Assembly: GCA_026397725.1 (NCBI GenBank)
Contig: JAPLUI010000537.1
Coordinates: 1 to 64,000 of the forward strand
From: Verrucomicrobiota bacterium
Lineage (GTDB): Bacteria; Verrucomicrobiota; Verrucomicrobiia; Verrucomicrobiales; Akkermansiaceae
Reading direction: 5' to 3'
Length of the DNA stretch: 64,000 nt
Shown here: positions 34,821 through 43,149 of the stretch, in pieces
How the letters are laid out: every line of letters starts with the position of its first letter
Position numbering within the stretch: the stretch's first letter is position 1
Made by a program: the position numbers and the translations under genes
The notes under the pieces: model-generated
The model's input: the letters and a program-made list of their open reading frames with translations, nothing else
Told to the model about the DNA's origin: nothing
The model's database searches: none

Positions 34821-36728
34821 TCAATCGCGATTCGGCATGGGTCTGGGCTCGCCGTCGAGGCCGAACTCGATGCGCAGGATGGCCGGTCTTTCGGCGAATG
34901 GCGGGTCGCCCTGCCAGCCGAAGAACGTGCTCCACCACTTGCCTTCCTTGTCCTTGAAGAACATGTTGTGGCCGCCGTGGGGGATGGCGAGGTAGCGGTT
35001 GCCGTAGGGTCCCATGAGGTTCTTGGAGCTTGCCACGTAGCAGTGGTACCTGCCGTCGGTGACATCCGCGCAGGACAAGTAGTAGCGGCCATTTTCCTTG
35101 AAGATGAACGCCCCCTCGAAGCCCACCTGCGGCGCGTTGGCGGGCACTAGCAGTTTGGTTTCCCCCACGAGGGCCGTCATGTCATCATTCATGAGGGAGA
35201 TCTTGCCGTTTTGCCAGACGTAATAGACCTTGCCGTCATCGTCCTGATAGAGCGAGGCGTCGATCTCGCCGCAGAGCGGGGTGTCTTTCCTCACATCCTG
35301 ATAGGGGCCTTCGGGCTTGCCGGTGGTGCTCTTCAACAAGCTGCTGCCACAGGCGGTGTAGGAAATCCAGAAATTACCTTTGAGATAGTGCATTTCCGGC
35401 GCCCAGACCGCCTGGCTGCCGCCACCCCACGGCTTCTGCCAGGGCATCATGTTCTTGGCAAACGACCACACCAGCCCGACCTTTTCCCACGTCTTGAGGT
35501 CTGTGGATTTCCAGATTTCAATGCCATCGTTGTTGGTCCACCACTTCGGCGCGCCGGTGGTGCCGGTTAGATAATAGGCCTCCGGGCCGACGCACACACT
35601 GGTGTCGCGCACCGGGAAATCAAACAGCGGTTTGAGCCGGTTGACGCCCGGGGCACGGGTGAAGTTGCGGATGAAGGTGACTTCGTCCGGGTTCTTCGGC
35701 GAGCCATCCCGGCGCAGCAGGTCGTGGAACCACACCGGCGGCTCGGGTGCGTCCTTGGGAGACCCCCACGGATACTGGCACTGGGTGCGCCCGTTGACCA
35801 TGCCCCAGTTATAGCAACCCACTTTCGCCTCCTTGAACAGCGGCAGCTCGGTTTCATATTTGGCACCCATCGTGCGGGCCATCCATTCGGTGCAGAGGAC
35901 CGGCCGCTGGTGGGTCTTGAAATCGTCGATGCGGGCTTTCATGCCCTTGTTGTCACCATAAAAATGGAAGCTGAGGATGTCTGATAGATCGATCTGCCGC
36001 TCGCTGATTTCCTTCGGTCCGCCCCACACGCCGATGGTCAGCGGTTGCGCGGGCTTCATTTGGCGCGCCCATGCGAACGTTGCCTCCACGAGCGGCAGGC
36101 TCTTGTTAGCCATGCCCGAGTTGCCGGGTTCGTTATACAAATCCCAGAGCACGATGCGCTTGTCATCCTTGAACGCGCCGACCATGTCCTTGACATATTT
36201 CTCAAGGTCCGGCCAGGCGGATTGGTCGGTCACAAGCTTCAGGCCGGGACTGGGCACCCAGCGGGCGTTCGACGTGCCGGGGATGGGATCGTCCTGCTTG
36301 CCAAGATAAGGGTCACGGTTCGCATCGAACGCGCAATCATCAAACAGCACGGGCATGACGCGGAGCTGGTGCTTGTCCGCGATCTCCAACAGTTGGGTGA
36401 AACGTTTCTTGAGGCCGGCGGGGTCCGCTTTCCAAACGATGTATTGCACGAATACCCGGCACGAATTGTAGCCGAGCCCTTCCGCCCATGCGAGTTCGCG
36501 GTCAATGGTGGCCGGATCAAACGTTTCGTTTTGCCACATCTCCGTGTCGTTGACCGCCGTGCTGGGTACAAAATTGAACCCAAAGAGCCACGGCTGCTGG
36601 TCATACCACTCAGCGGCTTGTTGTTCGGTCCATTGGCCGGGTGCGGGGGCCGCAGCCATGACGCGCACCGCAAGGGCCAGGGTGGGGATTGTCATGGTGA
36701 GGATTCGTCCTATCGTTTTCGCATTCAT
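34821..36728 (-). CDS. Bimodular secreted glycosidase: GH5-like barrel fused to GH43
   Basis: A 635-residue protein with two catalytic-type modules. After a signal peptide (LTMTIPTLALAVRVMAA) residues about 35-345 form a clan-A TIM barrel: WLFGFNFVPSTAVN, IVLWDLYNEPGN with the acid/base Glu in NEP, and VLCTEWMAR with the nucleophile Glu. Residues about 365-625 are a GH43 propeller: FPVRDTSVCVGPEAYYL, SQAVWAPEMHYLKG, EIDASLYQDDDG and VGFEGAFIFKENG, holding the three acidic sites. The combination suggests backbone cutting plus side-chain removal on one arabinosylated or xylan-like glycan. It lies 58 bases before the aldolase and 8 bases after the gene upstream. Confidence 0.85.
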   Translation of the reverse strand: MNAKTIGRILTMTIPTLALAVRVMAAAPAPGQWTEQQAAEWYDQQPWLFGFNFVPSTAVNDTEMWQNETFDPATIDRELAWAEGLGYNSCRVFVQYIVWKADPAGLKKRFTQLLEIADKHQLRVMPVLFDDCAFDANRDPYLGKQDDPIPGTSNARWVPSPGLKLVTDQSAWPDLEKYVKDMVGAFKDDKRIVLWDLYNEPGNSGMANKSLPLVEATFAWARQMKPAQPLTIGVWGGPKEISERQIDLSDILSFHFYGDNKGMKARIDDFKTHQRPVLCTEWMARTMGAKYETELPLFKEAKVGCYNWGMVNGRTQCQYPWGSPKDAPEPPVWFHDLLRRDGSPKNPDEVTFIRNFTRAPGVNRLKPLFDFPVRDTSVCVGPEAYYLTGTTGAPKWWTNNDGIEIWKSTDLKTWEKVGLVWSFAKNMMPWQKPWGGGSQAVWAPEMHYLKGNFWISYTACGSSLLKSTTGKPEGPYQDVRKDTPLCGEIDASLYQDDDGKVYYVWQNGKISLMNDDMTALVGETKLLVPANAPQVGFEGAFIFKENGRYYLSCADVTDGRYHCYVASSKNLMGPYGNRYLAIPHGGHNMFFKDKEGKWWSTFFGWQGDPPFAERPAILRIEFGLDGEPRPMPNRD

Positions 36729-36736
36729 ATATCTGT

Positions 36737-39013
36737 TTATTTTGGAGTTGATGGTGTGTCTTGGTGATTGGAGTGGGATTTGTGAAATGACAATCGTTCG
36801 CCGGGCTTGGTATCCAGTTCGACGATGCCATCGGTCCCGGGCGTTACTTGCATGGCATTGCCGTCGCGATCCACCGTGGCCGCCGGCCAGGGTGCGAGCA
36901 ACCGCAATCGTCCGCCGACCGTTGAAAAAATTGCCAGTGTCACGATTTTGCCATCCGCCTGTTGCGCTGATACCAGAAAGCCGCCCTGCGCCCGCAGGTC
37001 CGCGAACCCGGCGGGGATCTCCTTGGGCCAGCAGGGGAACACGCGGATCACATTGCCCACGCTTTGGACGAGAAACTCGGACACCAGGGCAGCCACGGCT
37101 GAACTCTCGCTCAGGTAGTTGCCATGCCCTTGCCAGGCGAACATGCCGTTAGGAGTGGCCTTTCCCTTGAACCACTGGCGGGTCTCGGTGATGGCCTCGG
37201 GCATGGAAAGTCGCGCGCGGGCCACATTGAGCATAACATTCGAGTTGTTGCCGTTGTGCCGTGTCACTCCGATCGTCCTCCGATAGAGATCCTTTTCCGA
37301 CTGCGGCGAGAACCAGGTCACCTGATCGCCCGGAAAGACCGGCACCACGGGCACCGTGATGTTGTGCTCCGGAACCTCGCCGAACTTGCATCCTTTCCAA
37401 TCCACGACAACCGGTTGCTCCCCGGGCCCCGGCGCGGTGGGACAAGCCGGCAGCAACCCGCGCATCCTCCGCCACCTAACAGCTATTTCGTCGTCGCAGC
37501 CAAGCGTCGTTGCCGCCTGGATCGCCGCGTCGAAGGTATAGCCGATGAAAGAGATGTCGTAAGGATTGTTGTCGGTGCCGAAATTGCCGTGCTCCGGGCT
37601 GAAACTGGGGCCTAACAGGACCTTGCCGTCACCGTCGCGCTGGCACTTTTCCATGAACGAGGCATAGAAGAGCGCGACGTCGCGCAGCACCGGATAGATT
37701 TCCTCCTCCAGATACTTGCGGTCGGGCCGGTACAGATGGCACAGCCACAGGTTCTGGACCGCCATGCCCGACATTCCCAAGGTATAGCCCCAGGGCACAT
37801 AGGCACACTGCCGGTTGTTCTTCGCCTTGCAGCGGGCCGGGTCGGGCTCGAATGGGAAGAGATCGCTGTGGTAGCACGCGCCTTCGCAATCATAGCTCAC
37901 CTTGGCGAACCAACGGGCCCGGGCCAGCGAGTGCTTCAGGTAACGAACCCACGGTTCGACGAGGTCGGGATGATTCACCGCCAAGGGAGCCCAAAAGGTC
38001 TGCCAGATGTTATAGTTGATCTTGTAACTGCTGTGCCATGGCGTTTCGTCGCTGGCCAAGCCGGCGAACAGCCCAACCGGCACGACTCCCGGCTTGGAAA
38101 AACAGCGCATGTAATAAACCATGCGATACCACCAGTCCTGGAAATCGCGGTCTCCCAGTTGGACGCCGCTGGCCGACCAATATTGCTGCCATACCGCATC
38201 ATGCTCTTTCACCAGCACCTCCGCGTCCGCAGCGAGCGTTTGTCGCACCAACTTGAGCGCGTCTGATAGAACATCCTTCGACTCCCAGGACGTCACGACC
38301 GCGACGGCTTTCACCCCGTCGCGCGTGCCCAGCGCGGTGACGATTTCCATACCCGGATAATCCTCATCGGCCGGCATCCGCTGCCGCAGCCATGTCACGC
38401 CGTCACTGGTGCCGGTCTCCGCCGCCGGGAGGAAAGCGGCTGGCTGCGGCGCGAGCTTGGCGGTTAGATCACCGTGGATGAGAAACACATTGCGCGCGGC
38501 AAGTGTGCGGACCTGAATCGGCGGCTTCGTCTGATCCGGCAATGAAACCTCTGCGACCGCCCGGCGCAGATCGAGTCTGGCACGCACCTGCTGCGGAGCA
38601 ACGGCTGTCGAAGCATCATTGCCGAGGATCAGGTTGGCGCAAACCCGCGGCTGCGGATAGGGCCTGTTCCACCAACTGACCACATTCGATGCGCCGCCCA
38701 CCCAGGTGTGTTTTGAAACCTCGAAGCGGGCCATCGGCGGGTCCTCTGACGTGTCCACCCGGGCGTCCCAGACGTCGTTCTTGCTGATCCGCAGCCGCAA
38801 CGAAGCGCCTTGGGAATAGAGCAAGGCGTTCAAATCGCCATTGCCGATGACCAGAGCCCGGCTGCCGACGTCGTCTAACCGATCCTCGGCCACGGCCGCC
38901 GCATCCAGTGCCGCTGGGAACGGCACGGCCGCTTCGACCTTGACCGCAACCCCAAGCACGAGCGCCATCAGTCCGGCGATGCGTCCAACCACACAGATTT
39001 TCAACTTATTCAT
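36737..39013 (-). CDS. Six-hairpin (alpha/alpha)6 glycosidase-like secreted protein (GH95-like)
   Basis: A 758-residue exported protein. The N-terminal beta domain opens with ALVIGNGDLNALLYSQGASLRL, the 'good as new' strand pattern seen in GH95/GH65-like proteins (GNG, then LLY), and the central part has the toroid helices with DWWYRMVYYMRCF, YKINYNIWQTFWAP, YVPWGYTLGMSGMAVQNLW and SFSPEHGNFGTDNNPYDISF, where acidic residues could be catalytic. The C-terminal sandwich follows GMFAWQGHGNYLSESSAV. Similar layout is seen in the DUF5703 protein two genes upstream. No exact family or substrate can be assigned from the sequence. Confidence 0.65.
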   Translation of the reverse strand: MNKLKICVVGRIAGLMALVLGVAVKVEAAVPFPAALDAAAVAEDRLDDVGSRALVIGNGDLNALLYSQGASLRLRISKNDVWDARVDTSEDPPMARFEVSKHTWVGGASNVVSWWNRPYPQPRVCANLILGNDASTAVAPQQVRARLDLRRAVAEVSLPDQTKPPIQVRTLAARNVFLIHGDLTAKLAPQPAAFLPAAETGTSDGVTWLRQRMPADEDYPGMEIVTALGTRDGVKAVAVVTSWESKDVLSDALKLVRQTLAADAEVLVKEHDAVWQQYWSASGVQLGDRDFQDWWYRMVYYMRCFSKPGVVPVGLFAGLASDETPWHSSYKINYNIWQTFWAPLAVNHPDLVEPWVRYLKHSLARARWFAKVSYDCEGACYHSDLFPFEPDPARCKAKNNRQCAYVPWGYTLGMSGMAVQNLWLCHLYRPDRKYLEEEIYPVLRDVALFYASFMEKCQRDGDGKVLLGPSFSPEHGNFGTDNNPYDISFIGYTFDAAIQAATTLGCDDEIAVRWRRMRGLLPACPTAPGPGEQPVVVDWKGCKFGEVPEHNITVPVVPVFPGDQVTWFSPQSEKDLYRRTIGVTRHNGNNSNVMLNVARARLSMPEAITETRQWFKGKATPNGMFAWQGHGNYLSESSAVAALVSEFLVQSVGNVIRVFPCWPKEIPAGFADLRAQGGFLVSAQQADGKIVTLAIFSTVGGRLRLLAPWPAATVDRDGNAMQVTPGTDGIVELDTKPGERLSFHKSHSNHQDTPSTPK

Positions 39014-39054
39014 GCCTTCTTATTGTTATTGTTTCTTCCTCGTTTTCCGCCTGA

Positions 39055-42000
39055 TCACTTTGCCGCGCCCGCCGACTTGATCCACACGATTGAACGTCCG
39101 CCGCGGTTATTGCGGGCGTAGTATGGAATGGCCGTCATCTTGGCGCCGCCGCTGAACGCGCCTTCGATCACCGTGACGCCGCCAAGCAGTTCCGGCTTCC
39201 ACGCGGTCGCAAGCGCTGAGTCGTCCGTCAATGCAGCCTTTTCGAAGTCCTGCTGGTCTTCGCTCTCAATGCAGTAGATGATCGGCCCGCAGCGCAACGC
39301 CACGCGTCCGCGATCTGTCACGACACGTTCATCGGCCTTCGCGCGCTGGATGGGCATGGGCAACTCGAACTCGATACGGTCACCTGCCTTCCACGTCCGG
39401 TCGATGGTCGTGTATCCCTGCTCGACTGCTTGGGCCGCGGCCTTGAGATCGACAGCCTGACCATTGACGGCCAGTGACAGCAATCCCGGGCAGTTGGGGG
39501 TCAGCGTGTAGAGCTTGCTCACCGACCGGTTAGGCACGCGGACCTTGATAGAGAAATGCTTCTCGGCGGCCGGGTTGACCGTGATCGAGACCTTGCCGTT
39601 CCACGGATAATCCGTCTCTTGGACCATCTCGACGCGCGTTTCCGCCACATCGTCGATGGTCATCGTGCTGCCGATGAACAGGTTCACGTAAAGGCTGTCA
39701 TGCCCCTTGGCATACGTCCACGCGGGCAGCATCAGCAGCGTTCGCGGGATGTTGCCGACACAGCACGGGCAGCCGTGCCACAAGTAGCGCTTGCCACCGT
39801 CATCGAGAGCGTTGGTATAGGTGAAGTTCTTTCCTTCCAAGTCGACGGAACCGAGCAGTGCGTTGTAGAGGGTTTCCTCGAGGAGGTCGGCATAACGGGC
39901 GTCGTGCCAGGTCAGATCGAGAGTGTGCTGGAGGAATACCAAGCCGCAGCTCGAACACGATTCGCAATAGCCGTTGTTCGGCAGCGAGTAGTTCGCCCCG
40001 AAGCCTTCATCAGTCTCGCCGCTACCAATGCCACCGGTGACATAGTACTTCGTGTCGATCAGGTTATGCCAGATCGACTGCACGGCACTGAGATAATCGA
40101 TATCGTGGGTTTCCATGGCAATACCCGCCATGGCCGCGTAGGAATACGCCGCTCTAACAGCATGCCCCACCGCTTCATACTGCTGGGTGACCGGCAGGTG
40201 CGCCTGATCGTAGGGGCCGCCGCCGCCACGGCAGTCGAGGAGAAACTTCGAGAGTTGAAGATACTTGTCGCCCGCGCCGGGGCCTTCCGTCTTGTCCACA
40301 AATTCGGCCAACCTCTGCAAGGCCAGTTCCATTTCCTGATGGCCATCGAACCAGCTCATCTTCGGGGCGGGGCCAATGTGCTCGCACCAGCAATCGGCCA
40401 GTTTGCGTGCGGCGCGAATCATGCGCTCGTCGGTCCGCTTGGTCGCCTCATAGTGGGCGATGGCCGACTCGATGAAATATCCGGCGACATAGCCCTCATG
40501 GTCGCCCCGATTGGTCCATGGTTTCAGGCCCTTGATGGTATAGAATGTTTGCAGGTAGCCGTTGGGTTCCTGGGCGGCGAGGATTTTGGGAATCCAGTCG
40601 GCCAGCTTCTCGCGGATCGCGGCTTGCGCAACGAGGATATCCTTGTCGCCCTGCGCATCGACCATCAGGGCCCAGCACATCGCCTCGACCGTGTTGTGGA
40701 CGTAGGCGTTAGAAAAGAACCAACCGCTGTGATCCTTCGCCGGCTGACCGGCCAATTTTTTCGCCGCCTCGACAAAGTTCTGAATCCCACCCTCTGGCAG
40801 ATTCGTATCGGACAACTTGTTGTAGCAATGCGGAATCCACTGCGTGATCAGCGCCTTGATGCGGCCATTCCAAAGCGGGCCGTCGACTTTGTAGGGCTGC
40901 ATCGCAACCTGCTGCAAATGCGTCTTCGGCGGCATCGGCAGCACGTCAACATGCACCACGCCCGACCCCTCCAGCCCGCCGCTGCTTGCGGAAAGCTTCA
41001 ACTCATAGGACCCCTCGGCCGACAGCACGGCAGTCGTCGAGAGGGCATGCGCGTCGGCAAATTGCGCCTCGCCCGGACCGGTCAGCTTGCTCCAAGTCAC
41101 CACCGGAGAACCACTCTCGTCGTCGTCGCGGATGCTCCCTTTCAACAAGGTCTTGCCGCCCGTGATCACCGTCCGTTCTCCGCCCGCCGCGACCGTCGGC
41201 GGGAATGCAGGCGAGCCTCCGGCATCTGACACGCGCCAGACAAGGATGCCGGTCGAGTTGCTGTCAGAACCGAATTCGAGGCGGAGTCTGGTCGTTTGGA
41301 CAGGCTCGAAGGTCGCCTCATTGATGAACACATGTTCCTCCATCTCGAGCCCGTTCGCGTGCTTGACGGGCAGGTAAGTGTTACCATCCCAATATTGCAG
41401 CCGGCACGCCTTGGGCAGCCGTATGCCGCGGTTGTCATCGTGCCAATAGACCTCGATGCTGTCCGTGTTGATCGGCCGACTCCATCTATACTCGACCCAC
41501 TGCATGCCTTGCTGCGGAGAGTTGTTACAGGTGCCGTGGTCGGTGTCGTTGGAATGCGGCGGCGTGAAGCTGTTGTTAGGAGCCGTGAGGGTTTTATGCC
41601 CCGCCGCAGAGGTAAAGACCTGGGCGGCCTTGGCCAGGTTTCGCGGTGCCGCGTTCTTCCCAGCAGCCCCGCTCTCGACCACGCGAGCAACCTGCTCGAT
41701 TTTCAACGCATAGGCATGGCGACAGGGCCGCTTGTCCTTGTCCTGGAGCGCCTTGGGGATCTGGATGGAGAGCACCTTCTCGCTGGCGTTCCACTTCCAT
41801 GGCAGCGGTTCGGTGAATCCCAGCATGCGGATTTCGCTGCCATCGCGCGGCTGAACCGTCTTGATACGCAGGTTCTCGCCGGGCCATCTCAAACTGATGG
41901 CATAGACATACTTGTCGTCTTTGCTTTTCGTGAAGCGGAGGAAGTTGCCTTCCTTCCACAGATCACCCGCGCGTGCCTGGGTGGCATAGATTGCCTCGCC

Positions 42001-43134
42001 GTTGACCTTGAGCCAATCGCCGATGGCGTAAAGCAATTGCTTCTGATCGTCGGGGAAGGAGCCATCGGCCATCGGGCAGACGTTCAATAACAAAGTTTTA
42101 TTTTTGCTGACTATGTCGATCAACTCGTGAATCAGTTCCACGACCGGCTTCATCTGAAAACCTTGCACATAACACCAGGTGCCGCCGGCAATCGAATCGT
42201 CCGTCTGCCAGATTTCCGGCGACGCCGCGTCTTTCCGGCGGCGTTCGAGGTCCAGCACCGGCAGCGGTCCGAATTCCCCCTTGTGCGTGAAGACGACTTC
42301 CTTGTTGCGCTCTGCGGCACGATTGAAATAGTGGGCCAGCGCCTCGCGTCGGTACACCTCGGGCAGCTTGTCAGACCACATTTCCATCCAAACGAGGTCG
42401 GGTTGATAGGAGTCAACCACTTCCATGATCTTGCGCAGCCAGACCTTGTGTTCCTGCTCAAAGGGACGCTTTTGATAGAGATCGGCATACTGGGGATCGG
42501 CAACGTCGGAGCCTGCCAGCACCTGATAGTAGCCGGTGGGGCCAAAATCGCTGGGCATGTAATAGTGATGGTGGAACGACACCATCGACTTCAGCCCCTG
42601 CTTGTGGATCGCCGCCAGCAGTTCGCCCACGACGTCGCGGTGCGGCCCCATATCCTTGGCGTTCCAACGGTTCACCTTGCTGGCCCACATCGAGAATCCG
42701 TCGTGATGCTCGGCCACCGGCCCGGCGAACTTGGCGCCGGCGCGGGCGTACAACTCAGCCCATGCATCGGCGTCGAATTTTTCCGCCTTGAACATGGGGA
42801 TGAAGTCCTTGTAGCCGAACTTCGACGGATCACCATAGGTGCTCAGGTGGTGTTTATATTCCGCGGAGCCCTTGATATAGATGCCGCGGGGATACCATTC
42901 GTTGCCGAAGGCGGGCACGCAGTAGCCGCCCCAATGGGCATAGATGCCGAACTTGGCGTCTTCATACCACGCGGGTGTCTGGTGCTTTTGCAGCGAGTCC
43001 CACGTGGGCTGAAACGGTCCTTTGGCGATGGGAATGTCGGACTCCACCTGCTCGGCCGCCAGGACCAATCCGGTTGCCAGTGTCATTATCAGAACCACAC
43101 CCGCTGCCGCTGTGCCATGTGTCAAGAACCGCAT
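39055..43134 (-). CDS. GH29 fucosidase-like domain fused to GH127 beta-L-arabinofuranosidase domain
   Basis: At 1359 residues this is the longest enzyme here. Residues about 35-475 are GH29-like: YEDAKFGIYAHWGGYCVPAF, EHHDGFSMWAS and SFHHHYYM match alpha-L-fucosidases. At the nucleophile strand, near residue 250, it reads PDLVWMEMW where GH29 enzymes have W-x-D, so the nucleophile Asp seems replaced. A discoidin-like module and Ig-like spacer follow (about 490-730). Residues about 745-1359 are GH127: the zinc/nucleophile motifs YCESCSSCG (near 1057) and CPCCVGN (near 1123) provide the Glu and Cys residues of the family. The arabinofuranosidase half looks active; the fucosidase half is uncertain. 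Signal peptide at the N-terminus. Confidence 0.87.
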   Translation of the reverse strand: MRFLTHGTAAAGVVLIMTLATGLVLAAEQVESDIPIAKGPFQPTWDSLQKHQTPAWYEDAKFGIYAHWGGYCVPAFGNEWYPRGIYIKGSAEYKHHLSTYGDPSKFGYKDFIPMFKAEKFDADAWAELYARAGAKFAGPVAEHHDGFSMWASKVNRWNAKDMGPHRDVVGELLAAIHKQGLKSMVSFHHHYYMPSDFGPTGYYQVLAGSDVADPQYADLYQKRPFEQEHKVWLRKIMEVVDSYQPDLVWMEMWSDKLPEVYRREALAHYFNRAAERNKEVVFTHKGEFGPLPVLDLERRRKDAASPEIWQTDDSIAGGTWCYVQGFQMKPVVELIHELIDIVSKNKTLLLNVCPMADGSFPDDQKQLLYAIGDWLKVNGEAIYATQARAGDLWKEGNFLRFTKSKDDKYVYAISLRWPGENLRIKTVQPRDGSEIRMLGFTEPLPWKWNASEKVLSIQIPKALQDKDKRPCRHAYALKIEQVARVVESGAAGKNAAPRNLAKAAQVFTSAAGHKTLTAPNNSFTPPHSNDTDHGTCNNSPQQGMQWVEYRWSRPINTDSIEVYWHDDNRGIRLPKACRLQYWDGNTYLPVKHANGLEMEEHVFINEATFEPVQTTRLRLEFGSDSNSTGILVWRVSDAGGSPAFPPTVAAGGERTVITGGKTLLKGSIRDDDESGSPVVTWSKLTGPGEAQFADAHALSTTAVLSAEGSYELKLSASSGGLEGSGVVHVDVLPMPPKTHLQQVAMQPYKVDGPLWNGRIKALITQWIPHCYNKLSDTNLPEGGIQNFVEAAKKLAGQPAKDHSGWFFSNAYVHNTVEAMCWALMVDAQGDKDILVAQAAIREKLADWIPKILAAQEPNGYLQTFYTIKGLKPWTNRGDHEGYVAGYFIESAIAHYEATKRTDERMIRAARKLADCWCEHIGPAPKMSWFDGHQEMELALQRLAEFVDKTEGPGAGDKYLQLSKFLLDCRGGGGPYDQAHLPVTQQYEAVGHAVRAAYSYAAMAGIAMETHDIDYLSAVQSIWHNLIDTKYYVTGGIGSGETDEGFGANYSLPNNGYCESCSSCGLVFLQHTLDLTWHDARYADLLEETLYNALLGSVDLEGKNFTYTNALDDGGKRYLWHGCPCCVGNIPRTLLMLPAWTYAKGHDSLYVNLFIGSTMTIDDVAETRVEMVQETDYPWNGKVSITVNPAAEKHFSIKVRVPNRSVSKLYTLTPNCPGLLSLAVNGQAVDLKAAAQAVEQGYTTIDRTWKAGDRIEFELPMPIQRAKADERVVTDRGRVALRCGPIIYCIESEDQQDFEKAALTDDSALATAWKPELLGGVTVIEGAFSGGAKMTAIPYYARNNRGGRSIVWIKSAGAAK

Positions 43135-43149
43135 TGTATTATCTTTCTG

